64,000 bases of DNA from Holtermannia corniformis (taxonomy: Eukaryota > Basidiomycota > Tremellomycetes > Holtermanniales). The notes below the pieces were generated by a model. It was not told the DNA's origin. It saw only the letters and a program-made list of their open reading frames with translations, and did no database searches. Of this stretch, positions 33,497 through 43,138 are shown piece after piece; position 1 is the first letter of the stretch; each line of letters begins with the position of its first letter. A program made the position numbers and the translations under genes. Location: positions 248,001 through 312,000 of the forward strand of contig BCIJ01000005.1 in assembly GCA_001599935.1 (NCBI GenBank). Reading direction: 5' to 3'.

Positions 33497-35614
33497 TCAC
33501 TGAAAGTAGAACAGGCGCCCGCCGTGGTTACCAGCCGTCGCGGCCGGCTTGCCGCGGTGACGATCAATGAGCTCGGTAGGCAGAGCGTACGTCTTGCCTC
33601 CCCGGCGCTCGAGTTCATCCCAGTTGAACGGCTTTGGGGCCGACGCTGCCCGGGATGGGATCTCGCCCGAGATGTGTAGGCTCGACATGACGGGTGGGGA
33701 CAGCTGGTGTGAGACTGTGCGGATCGACGGGCGCGACGTGGCGTTTGTGGATGTTGATGAGGCTTCAAAGGAACCGCCGTACGAGCGCGGGACGGGCGCG
33801 CGGACGGGGATGAGCAGGCCGCCGGCGTTACTGACGGGCCCGACAGACGTCTCGCGCTCGCTCGTACTGCTGGTGCTACCGCGCGAAGGGCGCCGACCGG
33901 TCCGAGCGCGACGGTCCTCGAGCGGTGGCGAAGTCACGACCGTCCACTTGCCCTGCTCCATACGCAAGCTCGGCGTCGGCGTCATCTTGTCCGACTCAGG
34001 GCCGGTAGCCCAATCATCCGCGGCCGGGTCGTGCCCAAGCGCAGAGTGGAAGCCAACCGGGACACTGTGCGCCATATCGGCAGACGTCTCGTGCCGCCGC
34101 AACACCTTGCGCTTGTCCGCCTCGACTTCTTCTCGGCCGAACGCGTCCCACGTCGCCAGCGACGAGGTGCGGGCTTTGGCGCGGATCGTACCGCCGCCAT
34201 TGTTCAGACCGCTGTTACGCCGGATAGGCGAGGCGGGTGGACGCGAGTCGGCCATACTGTACGTTGGGAACGCCAAGCCGTGCTTGCAGAGGCTGGAGCT
34301 CTCCTGGTTACGCGATGGGAACGCGTTGGCGTAGGATTGGTACAGGTTGAGGGTGGCATTGGGCGCAGAGCCAAACTCGGGTGGGAGGTCCGCTGCGACG
34401 GCGTGGCTGAGCGGGCCTTGCTCGACGGGTGATTCCGAAGCGACGAGCGAGGTCTGCGAGAGGCCCGACCTGGCTAGGTGCGGCCGGCTCGGGATAGTCG
34501 TAGCCGATGCGTGTGTGGTTGCAAGCGTAGGCAGCGACCCGTTACCATACGAGCGCGAGCGCACAGCAGGACCAAGCGAAGGCCGTCTCAACCTCTGCTC
34601 CTTCTCAATCGCCAGCTTTTCAGACGTTGTCACGACTCGCTGCAGCGGCGTCATGCCCCTCAGCAAGCCCTGACCGCTCGTCGTCCGCGTGACAGGCATC
34701 AAGCCCTCGTCGAGCTGCCACAAGCTCGAGAGCGAATCGGAGCTCGCGCCCGAGAAACTGTGGTGCGAATGCTGGCTTTGGCCAGAGTACTGCCGCGTCA
34801 TCGGTGGCAAAAAGGGGCGGGCCGAAGGCGCTTGAGCGCCATTCTGCATACTGCGCCGGCGTTCCCGCTCGCGCTGTCGCCACGCATCATCCGCATCGTC
34901 CTTGATCTCTTTAAAGTATTCGAATGCGCGAGGGACGGACGCACCGCCGTGGTGGCCGAGCGCCTGGTTGCCCGAGGTCGAGGTCGCCGAGGATTCAGTG
35001 TCGGACCCAGAGATGAAGAGGGGTGAGGGAGGTGCGTGAGGCGATTTGGCGTCGCCCATGAGCCCGCGCGTGGTGATGGGGTCGAGGCCGCCGAGGCCGT
35101 CACGAGGCGATCCATAGTTCATCGACATTGAGCGCGCGACCTGCTCAAACATTGCCGATGGCTTTTGAGCGTCAACAGCTGCGCACTCTGGCGAGCAGTA
35201 GAGCGTCGATGACCAGGCGGGTTTAACAGGCTGTGCGTCTTCAATCGGGACCGGCTTGGCCTCGTCGCCTGCCGTCTTGGTCATGGGCTGCAGCTTGTTT
35301 TTCGCGCTCGAGTTGTTGCGCTTCAAACCCGGTCGAGCGGAACCAGCAGTGCTGTTGGCAGCAGCGGCAGCAGCTGCCTTCAACTATCGAACGAACCGCT
35401 CATTAGCCTGCTCCTTGGCACAGACATCACAACGTACGCGTATCGTGCCCGATTTGCCTCTGCCCAGCTTGGGCGCGACCGGCTGGATGAACTGCGGGAC
35501 ATCCTGTGGGCCCGGCGACGCTTTGCCGGTTTTCCCGGACTTGGCGGGTGGAGGGGCTGGCGGGATGATGAGCCGGTCGCAGACGGGACACCAAGTGTCA
35601 ATGTCGAGGTCCAT
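33497..35614 (-). CDS. Ecl1-domain (life-span regulatory factor) protein
   Basis: The N-terminal zinc-binding pair typical of fungal Ecl1-type factors is split: WCPVCDRLIIPP near residue 8, and TLYCSPEC about 80 residues on. Ecl1-family proteins in yeasts promote stationary-phase survival and respond to nutrient stress. The rest of this 687-residue protein is low-complexity Ser/Pro/Arg, with FNWDELERRGGKTYALP near the end and GRLFYFQ at the C-terminus. A single 54-nt intron at 35384-35437 removes a third CxxC that would otherwise appear coding and ends in a stop. Start at 35614 (MDLDIDTWCPVCDR). Ecl1 assignment rests on the Cys spacing and general architecture. Confidence 0.68.
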
Positions 35615-37287
35615 GGTGCTGCAGAGTGTGAGCAACAGTCTTGTGAGAATGGGTCATGGACACGATTGAATGACAGAAAGGGGATGACGCCGCCAGAATC
35701 GTCAAATTTGCGGCGTTGCCAAGCGACGCGACTGAATGGTCGGACAGCGTGTGGGCTTGCAAGTGATCAGAAGATGGCACTCTGTATAGCAAGGCAGAAG
35801 TGAGGCTCTGCTAGTTGAGCCGATGCTGCAAAGCCCACAACCGAACAACACCCCGGTTCCATGACGACAACGCACAAGCACTCACCTGGACGCAATCACC
35901 AGATGCCGCGCAGCGCGGACTCGCTTGTATCCAGTCCTATAGTGACGAGTGTGCTGCCCGAGTCGAGCTTTCTAGACTGTTTCGCGGTGTGGCACGGCCG
36001 ACAAAGAAAGGCTATGCAGGTCGGGATGAAAGGAGGTGGGTGGTGCCCACTGGACGCGGGCAGAGCTCGTTCCCCGCCTTTGATAGCCGCGGATGGGCGT
36101 TGAGCCGCAAGGACAGTCGTGGGCTGTGGAGACGCGTGCGCCGAGCAAGGATGGACGAGTGACGGTCGATATCGGGTTTTTCACGCCTCTTGTTTTTTTT
36201 CGCTTCTTGACGATGACGGCCGCTGGGATGAGAGTGGTGTGGATTGTAGACGGCCAGTGACCGGTAGCAGGCTAGACCGGTACAGCGAGCCCGGTGACGA
36301 GCTGGTGCGAGCTCGCGTCGCGGGCGTAAAGTGATTCGCAAACTTGAAACAAGAGAGCGCGTGGAGCGGACGGCCGGTTGAGACGGTGCACTCTGGCGAT
36401 CACCACGTCGGCGGCGACAAGGCTCCTTGCTTGTTGCTCGCGCTTGGTCTTGCCCACTGGAGTGTGTGTGGATGTTGCTCGATGTTCTGATCCACTGCCA
36501 ACGTCTGCAGTGGGGATAAACGCGAGGGGCCGGCGGCGGTGGGAGCGGCGCACTCCACCACGACCACGGGCCGAGTCCGGTTCCTCCGCAATCGATCAAC
36601 CTTCGGTTCGTTTCCCGGCCCACCGCGGCTTTAAGGAGTGCAGTGTAGCGCAGTCGCAGTCGCGGTGACAGAGACACCGAGCAATGCAACCCAAGTCGAG
36701 CTACAATCTCAACGCCCAGCGGCTGCGCAGTGCGCCGCGTGTTCTGCGGCAGTGGTCAACCCTGGCCGCTAGTTTCGAGTCTATCATTGCTAGCACTGGC
36801 GATCCCTTGGCTCTCACGCCGCGCAGATGAACATCACTCAGGGTTAGTCTCGTGTAGATCCTGCTTAAGATGCATCAATCCTCGATCTCACCCGACGGTT
36901 CGGCAGAGACAGAAGAAACCATGACTCATCACTGAACCGAACAAATGTCGGTATAATTGAGGAGGGTGCGAGCACCACGACCGTCTCCGGCCCGCTCGGC
37001 GAGACAAAGTGAGCGATCGCCCCGTCGATGCGGCGTTACCTCGGCGGCGGGTCGGTCGCTCGCTCGGTGGCGACGGCTCGGCAATCGTCGGTCTTGCGTC
37101 TTGCGCGCGTGATCGTCGCGAATGATCGACCGTGCGGCGGCTTCTCACAGGTGACATCGAGTCATCGGTCAACAGTACAGTCATCAGTGAGTCACTAGCG
37201 TCGAACCCATGTATGATCTGCGTAAAGCCGAGCCTCTCTTACACCACACGAATCGATCCCAGAACGCAGCCTGCGCATGCCACACTA
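35615..37287. other. long intergenic region with a Gcn4/AP-1-type site
   Basis: 1.67 kb without a supported gene. Several open frames exist but are Arg/Pro/Ser-rich antisense or chance frames. It contains the palindrome ATGACTCAT at 36921-36929, a perfect Gcn4/AP-1 core, and an 8-T run near 36188. It is probably a long promoter or leader of the Ecl1-domain gene plus the 3' region of the WW protein gene. Confidence 0.45.
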
Positions 37288-38185
37288 TTAGTCACCGCCC
37301 ATGTCACCGCCATCAAAGTCGCCACCTCCTCCATCATCGTAGCCGTCCTGATAAGACTCGTTCTGGCCCTAGCGTCGTCGCTTAGCGTCCTCACTGACCG
37401 GTGCCGGCACTCACATCCGAGATCATGTTACCAATCATCATCCCGCCTAGCAGACCTGCCCCGGCTCCGAGCGCCATGCCGCCACCTGCGCCCATGCCGC
37501 CACCCTGCCGACGACCCATCATGCCTTGCTGCTGGCCGTACATTGGCTGCTGGCCGTACATGGGCTGTTGACCGTACGCAGACTGCTGTCCGTATTGGCC
37601 ATACTGCTGTTGGCCGTAGCGCTGCTGAGGCGGCGCCTGGAGCTTTTGCTTGATCTTTGAAAACAGCCTGCCGGCACCGCGCTGTTGGTCTTGTGGTGCA
37701 GGCGAGCTCGGCTGCCACTGTTGTTGCTGTTGCTGGTGCTGGTACGCTTGTTGCGGTGCGGGCGAGTAAGATTGCGGCGGTTGCTGGTTGTACTGCTGCT
37801 GCTGAGCTTGGTGTGAGCTTGGTGCAAACCACAGCAGCCCGCGCACCTCGCCTAGTCGAGCTTTGTCGTCTCCGTAGTGATTACCACTGTCCCCGCGAAC
37901 ACCCTGGCTCGGTGGCGGCCCACTCGGTGCCGTGTACTTTTCAGCAGGCGCATCATCAGCCGGACTGTCAATACCCGTGTCAGCCTCCCACTCGTCGTCA
38001 GTCATGACTGACTGTGTCCACTGCGACTTGGGTCCGCCCGGTGCATTCTTGTTGACATAGAACCACGTCTGATGGTCAGCGTTGAACCTGGCGGTTGATA
38101 TCAGCTTGGATGGATCGGGTGGCAAAACGACTGACTGTGCGATCCATCCGTCTGGGAGTGTTCTGCTGTCTGGGTTGTATGCCAT
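37288..38185 (-). CDS. WW-domain protein with Gln/Tyr repeats and glycine-zipper tail
   Basis: 283 residues from MAYNPDSRTLPDGWIAQS. An atypical WW domain spans about residues 10-50: LPDGWIAQ, then TWFYVNKNAPGGPKSQWTQ. A Gln-rich middle follows (AYQHQQQQQQWQPSS). Imperfect repeats of QQPMYGQ/GQYGQQ come next. Then there is a glycine-zipper hydrophobic stretch, GGGMALGAGAGLLGGMMIG, and after one intron (37369-37414) an acidic Gly/Asp tail ending GGDMGGD. This layout is common in fungal WW proteins whose glycine-rich helix may associate with membranes. Function unknown. Divergent from the RNA-repair gene at 38525. Confidence 0.8.
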
Positions 38186-38524
38186 TGTGTGCTGTGTGCT
38201 GTGTGCTGGCGATGGAGCGATCAAGCAGTGCCAAGCCGTCGGACTCGCTTGAATGGGGGGCTACGATAGCGCACAGACGTCACTGCCGAGCTTGGCTTCG
38301 GTCATCCCCGAAGATTGCTTGAGTGATGCTATCTCGTATAGCAATGCCCCGCAACAGTTGCTGGCGATGTGCTAGAGGCACCCGGCCTTCGCCACGTGGC
38401 GTCACCGCCTGTGCGGCTCCGCACTGACTGGGCCAACATCTCGACTCAGTCTCGTCCTCTTCTCTATGCATACCATCATCCACTCACAGCCACAACACCA
38501 GCCAGTAGTGCTTCAGCGCTCACA
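38186..38524. promoter_or_regulatory. divergent intergenic region, WW protein / RNA-repair enzyme
   Basis: 339 bases between two outward-facing starts. The downstream frame is open from 38369 but contains no ATG before 38525, so that ATG is the likely start. No recognised site. Confidence 0.4.
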
Positions 38525-41071
38525 ATGATGCAGCTCGGCCAGCCGTTCGAGCTCGCATTCTACAACGGCGCCGTCGCGCTGGTCGGCCACGGCCTTACCG
38601 CCGCCTTCACCCACTACAGACCAAACGACCCGCGTCCGTCCCACCCGCTCCACATCACGCTACTCACGGCAGCAGAGTACAAGTCGCTCGGCTCGATACC
38701 ACTACAGAGCATCGTGGTCCGCCAAGAGTTCATCTATGTGCTCCCGCCCGCTCCGGCAAAGAATGGCGTGTGCTGGCTGCCGGTCGTGTGGAACCATGCC
38801 AACGCACTTCGTAGACAGAATGGGCTGGAGCCAAAGGCGTACCACGTCACGTTGAGTGAGCGTGATGATCACACACTCGATAAGACCGTCGCTGCGTTTG
38901 TCCGTGCTAGCGGTCAGCTCGGCGAGGTGATCCAGCAGGCAGCCGACGTCGGCGTCGACGCACTCGATCATCTCGTGCTCGCACTCCCTGGGATGCCAGT
39001 GGAGACGCAGCAGATCGCGGAAAAGATGATCACGGCGTTCCCAGACTCGTACAAAGGCTACATCCGGCTCGCCGACGCCACGCTCGCAACCGACCCCAAG
39101 CTCGCCGCTCTTGCCTACGCACAGGCGCTCGAACACGATCCGAGCAGGTTCGACGCCATCACGGCGCGCATCCGTAAGGCCGCACCCATCGTCTCGTACG
39201 GTCCCGTCGTCACGGCCGACGAGCTTGCCCGCGTGCCAGAGCCCTTGCGCGCTCACCTACTCAAGCCTTGGCCGGTCGACCTCGATGCCGCATTGGCATC
39301 AACGCTCTGGACATCACCGTGCCAGTCTCGCGAACGCGCCCTCTACCTCGGCAAGTACGAGCTCCCGCGCTTCTTCTCGTGGCTGTACCCCGGTCGCGTC
39401 GCCGGCATGTCGACCCCACGTCACGCCAAAGACATCGACGCCCTCATCGACATGGGCTTCACACACGTCTTGTCCCTAGCCGAGGAGTCGCCGCTGGACA
39501 CGCAATGGTTCCACATGAAGCCGATCGAACACGTCTTCATTCCGTTGGCAAACTATGGCGCGCCGACGCTCGCCGAGATGGATGCCGTGCTCGCCAAAGT
39601 GCGCGATGGTGGCGTCTGGCTCGTGCACTGCGGTGGCGGTGTAGGCCGTGCTGGGACGGTATTAGCGTGTTTGATGACCATGTTCGGAAGGTCGGGAGAC
39701 GTAGGCGACGAGCCGCAACTGGACGCCAAGACGGCAATTGCGCTGTTGCGCCACGCACGTCCGAGGTCGCTTGAAAGCGAGCAACAAGAGCACTTCGTAA
39801 CGTCATTCGTATCGCACCGCTGGAAGCTTGCGCACGACGGATCGCAAGTGCCCGAACCAACCACCAAGCTCGTCGTCTCGGGCTCTGCCAAGTCGCCCGG
39901 CGCCGTCGAAACGAAAACTCCGACAGTGCTGTTCATGGTCGGCAAGCCCGGTTCGGGCAAGAGCTGGCTCGCTCAGGCCATTGCCAAACGTCGCGGCAAG
40001 ACAGTCATCATCAGCCAAGACCAAGATGGGCGCGCAGCGTGCGAGCGCCAGTTCGGTCAGCGCCAACCCGACGACGTGCTCGTCATCTTTGACCGCTGCA
40101 ACCCGCGCCAAGCAGAGCGCGCAGATTGGCTCAAGCTGATGCCGGCCGGTCGGCGCTCAATCTGCGTCTACTTTGACTACGACGTTGCGCTGTGTCACCA
40201 GCGCGTCAACCTGCGCCTGAACCACCCAACTATCCGCGCCGGCCGTGGCGCAAATGCTCTCGAGCAAATGTCGCGCGAGATGGAGCCGCCGAGCATCAAA
40301 GAAGGCTTTGACGCTGTGCTCGAGATCCGCAGCTTTGTCGCTGCTAAAGAGGCTCTTGTCCTACTCTCGCCTACACCCCCGCTGCTCAAATTCCCTCGCA
40401 CGCCGCACTTGCTCAACACGGGCGCTGCAGCGGACGACGATATCGTGCTTGCCGACTTCAGCGTTCTCACGGGCTACTTGACGCTCGAGGAAAAGATTGA
40501 CGGTGCCAACATGGGCTTCTCGCTCGATGTCCATGGCGCGCTCCAGTGCCAGAACCGTAGCCACTGGGTCAACTCTGCCGACCACGCCCAGTTCAAGCCG
40601 CTCGACCAGTGGCTAGACAGCCACGGCGCGGCACTGTACAAGGTCCTCGCGCGTGATCCGCACTACCTCGAGCGCTACATCCTCTACGGCGAGTGGGTCG
40701 TCGCCAAGCACAGCGTGCACTATACCCGGCTCCCGGACCGGTTCCTTGCGTTTGACATGTATGATCGACTCGAAGACACGTTCGTCTCGCGCTCGGTCCT
40801 CGCATCCGCTCTGCGCGGCTCGGGCATCCACCAAGTCCCGCTCATAGACTTTCGCGACTCCGTCACGCGCCAACAGGTGCTCGAGATGGTTCAGCAGCAG
40901 AGCCTGTTTGCAGACGGCAAGCGTGAAGGCGTCTATGTCCGCTTTGAGGATCAGGCGAGGACGCGGACAGTGAGCCGCGGAAAGATCGTCAGATCAGACT
41001 TTATTGCCGGTGATGAGCACTGGGCAAAGGGCCGGTTGACGCTGAATGGCGTCGTGGGCGCGGATGAGTGA
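38525..41071 (+). CDS. multidomain RNA-repair enzyme: 2H phosphoesterase / DSP phosphatase / P-loop kinase / RNA ligase
   Basis: 848 residues in one exon. Residues 1-150 carry two H-x-T motifs, HITL (H43) and HVTL (H107), as in 2H phosphoesterases that open 2',3'-cyclic phosphates. Residues 150-250 look like TPR helices. About 270-440 is a dual-specificity phosphatase with loop HCGGGVGRAG (C369, R375). About 465-620 is a polynucleotide-kinase-like P-loop domain with GKPGSGKS (473-480) and later VIFDRCNPRQAERADW. About 620-840 is an RNA ligase core: EKIDGANMG with nucleotidyl lysine K657, YGEW (721-724), FLAFDMYD (740-747), EGVYVRFED (801-809) and a terminal GKIVR with K820. The order suggests end-healing of broken RNA followed by sealing, but this is inferred from motifs. 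It is distinct from Trl1 (ligase-kinase-CPD order) and related to fused RNA-repair proteins known from genome surveys. Lack of introns stands out. Confidence 0.85.
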   Translation: MMQLGQPFELAFYNGAVALVGHGLTAAFTHYRPNDPRPSHPLHITLLTAAEYKSLGSIPLQSIVVRQEFIYVLPPAPAKNGVCWLPVVWNHANALRRQNGLEPKAYHVTLSERDDHTLDKTVAAFVRASGQLGEVIQQAADVGVDALDHLVLALPGMPVETQQIAEKMITAFPDSYKGYIRLADATLATDPKLAALAYAQALEHDPSRFDAITARIRKAAPIVSYGPVVTADELARVPEPLRAHLLKPWPVDLDAALASTLWTSPCQSRERALYLGKYELPRFFSWLYPGRVAGMSTPRHAKDIDALIDMGFTHVLSLAEESPLDTQWFHMKPIEHVFIPLANYGAPTLAEMDAVLAKVRDGGVWLVHCGGGVGRAGTVLACLMTMFGRSGDVGDEPQLDAKTAIALLRHARPRSLESEQQEHFVTSFVSHRWKLAHDGSQVPEPTTKLVVSGSAKSPGAVETKTPTVLFMVGKPGSGKSWLAQAIAKRRGKTVIISQDQDGRAACERQFGQRQPDDVLVIFDRCNPRQAERADWLKLMPAGRRSICVYFDYDVALCHQRVNLRLNHPTIRAGRGANALEQMSREMEPPSIKEGFDAVLEIRSFVAAKEALVLLSPTPPLLKFPRTPHLLNTGAAADDDIVLADFSVLTGYLTLEEKIDGANMGFSLDVHGALQCQNRSHWVNSADHAQFKPLDQWLDSHGAALYKVLARDPHYLERYILYGEWVVAKHSVHYTRLPDRFLAFDMYDRLEDTFVSRSVLASALRGSGIHQVPLIDFRDSVTRQQVLEMVQQQSLFADGKREGVYVRFEDQARTRTVSRGKIVRSDFIAGDEHWAKGRLTLNGVVGADE

Positions 41072-41297
41072 TGCGCAGAGAGGTTGGAGGGTTGTCTGCA
41101 TTGTGAAGTTGAAACGCGGTTGATGACATGACGAGACGATGCATTGTGTATGTGTGATATCCGACATGGCGAGTTCAACCCAAACTCAAAGCGACCGTTG
41201 CGAGCAACCCAATACACCGTATCAGCCTCCTTCCCGATGTCTGACGCCCTCGAATACATCGTTTCTTCTCTTCGACCCTCTTTAAGATCAATCCACC

Positions 41298-41741
41298 TCA
41301 AGCAGCCTTCGCCTTACCCGCCTTGCCCAGCCCTACCCCCAACACAAACGCAAGTCTAAGCGCCAGCAGCGCCGAGTACCCGCCAAAGTTTCCCCACTCC
41401 TGCCCTCGCCAGTCTGAAACCCCGCTCAGCGCCCTAAAGAACCCTAGAAGCTGAAACGCATCCACCAACGCCAAGTTGGCTTGCACCGCTTTCCACACCG
41501 CGAGGTCGTTGGGCCGTGCACGCAGCAAGTAGAGTTGCAGCACGGCGATTCCCGCAAAGAAGCCTGCGGTCGCGTCGAGCAGAATCTGTGTCTCGGGTGC
41601 GGGTGGGAGAGTGACCTTGGGAAGGAAGCCTTCGAGGATCAGTTTGGGAGCGAGAGGGTACGCAACGGTGCCAAAGAGGCACATGGCGGGGTCGATCCAG
41701 GTGAAGAAGATGCGGTAGAAGGTGGGAATCTGATTCGACAT
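41298..41741 (-). CDS. DUF7704-like four-helix membrane protein
   Basis: 147 residues, single exon. The N-terminal FYRIFFTWIDPAMCLFGTVA is typical of a fungal uncharacterised membrane family (I believe DUF7704). Further hydrophobic segments are ATAGFFAGIAVLQLYLLRA, ALVDAFQLLGFFRALSGV and YSALLALRLAFVLGVGLG. It ends with a small Lys/Ala tail. Function unknown. Converges on the RNA-repair gene with 226 bases between stops. Confidence 0.75.
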   Translation of the reverse strand: MSNQIPTFYRIFFTWIDPAMCLFGTVAYPLAPKLILEGFLPKVTLPPAPETQILLDATAGFFAGIAVLQLYLLRARPNDLAVWKAVQANLALVDAFQLLGFFRALSGVSDWRGQEWGNFGGYSALLALRLAFVLGVGLGKAGKAKAA

Positions 41742-42829
41742 TGTGGACTGCTGATTGTGGTGAATTCGTAGTCTATGGCGGCTCTGTCAGGCCTACCAAC
41801 GGTGTGAACTCTGCTACGTGGGCACGATACACCCATACATGAGCTCTTATACAACCGCTTCCCCGGCTTACGTGGACAGGCACTGATGTGGTGGCGATTG
41901 CGGCCGTGCGTCCGCGTTGCGGCTGCAAAGGGGCTAGGGTCAGTAGTGACAGTGTCGGCGCTGGTCTACGATCTAGTCTTGACAGCTGCGCTATGTCGAC
42001 ATTACCCAGCGGTAAACGACGACGATGCGCCACAAGGATGTAGAATCCATATGGGTTCAGCATAGGAAGCTCCAAGACGCCCTACGTCCACACAATCACT
42101 GACGAGCGACCCAACGGGCCATTGGACACACTTTTACTTCACTCGCACCAGCGACAAGGCAGGGCTGGAGACGTTGCAGGGATATCTGTTCATCACGGAA
42201 GTCTGCGTGGCAGATGACGGTGAGCATGCGCGCATTAAAGGTTGTCTGTGACAGGTCGACTGGTCTCGCAAGTCGACAAGCTACACAAGCACGCGAGGCT
42301 GCGTCTGATGCTCGCGAGATGATGAAGCAGGCTGCTCGGGGTCGTCCTCTCGGGGGTTCGGTGTGACCTGGGGGTTCGGTGTCTAGCGGAGTTAGGCACC
42401 GCGAGGGGTTAGGCTCTCCCTCTTCCCGGCCGGCGTCCGTAGCTAGGGATGCATCCTTCTCCTTTCCAGCCCAATAGCGATGGCGCACGAATGGCTGCAG
42501 CATGGCAAGTTGCAGCATTGGTCTCGCATGAGAGTTTGCTGTTCGATTCGATGGCGTCATACCCGTGCTGCCCATGCTCAATGGAGTAACATTGTGGATT
42601 TTCAATAACCAGGCTATGATTGCGACAATCTCTCATCTTGGTAATGGGGTTCTGTTCACAGTCCTTTGTGCTGTCCTGCCGTTTGCCAAAGCACAATGGA
42701 GCCTCGTAGAGTGCTACGGGGATTCGAGATCCTGAGATCCCCGTCGGTAGTCCATGTTTTATTACAGCTGCAAAATATAAGTAGCGTCGCGTTCGGATCA
42801 CTCGTACACCCAGTCAATCATCATTGAAG
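41742..42829. other. gene-poor region with short direct repeats
   Basis: 1.1 kb with no supported gene. A 13-nt repeat, gggggttcggtgt, occurs at 42352-42364 and 42370-42382 (18-nt period), followed by gttaggc twice at 42391 and 42408. A TATA-like aaaatataa lies just before the small gene at 42830. Confidence 0.45.
42772..42780 (+). promoter_or_regulatory. TATA-like element
   Basis: The motif aaaatataa lies about 50 bases upstream of the ATG at 42830, a plausible core promoter distance for a strongly expressed fungal gene. Confidence 0.4.
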
Positions 42830-43138
42830 ATGTCCCACAAGTACTTCACCTTTACTCGTTCTGATCCTTCCGTCGGCACTACCACCGAATATGGAATTAT
42901 ATTCGCTGAATCAGCCTGCATGGATGGTGACGACGGCTCAATCGTTCTCAACAGCGCTATGTTCACCGCTGACGGCGAGCCGAACCCTGCCGGAATGGCT
43001 TCGCTGCGTGGTAAACCTGACGTCGACAACATCTACGCACAAGCATTCCATAATCAGATGGAGAACTATGCAAGCAAGATCACTGCAACCGTGACGGAGT
43101 GCGCAAAGGAGTCATGTCCATTGCAGATTATGCATTGA
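42830..43138 (+). CDS. orphan 102-residue protein
   Basis: Single-exon frame beginning MSHKYFTFTRSDPSVGTTTE and ending TVTECAKESCPLQIMH. It is slightly acidic, with no signal peptide and no transmembrane segment. It has a good ATG context (gaagATGtcc) and an upstream TATA-like motif. Codon use looks coding-like, with few rare runs. I recognise no family. It could be a lineage-specific gene. Confidence 0.45.
   Translation: MSHKYFTFTRSDPSVGTTTEYGIIFAESACMDGDDGSIVLNSAMFTADGEPNPAGMASLRGKPDVDNIYAQAFHNQMENYASKITATVTECAKESCPLQIMH

Noticed and set aside
33567..35026. Plus-strand open frames of up to 255 codons opposite the Ecl1-domain gene
   Set aside because: Antisense shadows; the minus strand has the recognisable CPVC/YCSPEC pattern and a clean intron.
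35384..35437. CDVC as a third zinc-binding pair of the Ecl1-domain protein
   Set aside because: It falls within the 54-nt intron, whose removal is required to continue the protein past a stop.
36012..36689. 225-codon minus-strand frame in the long intergenic region
   Set aside because: Arg/Ser/Pro-rich, no domain, no start context; typical chance frame in GC-rich DNA.
37190..37215. tRNA-like TPsiC sequence (reverse complement gggttcgac)
   Set aside because: The flanking bases do not form an acceptor stem or anticodon arm; single motif only.
38702..40873. Minus-strand frames opposite the RNA-repair gene
   Set aside because: Shadows; the plus strand carries five independent catalytic motifs in one frame.
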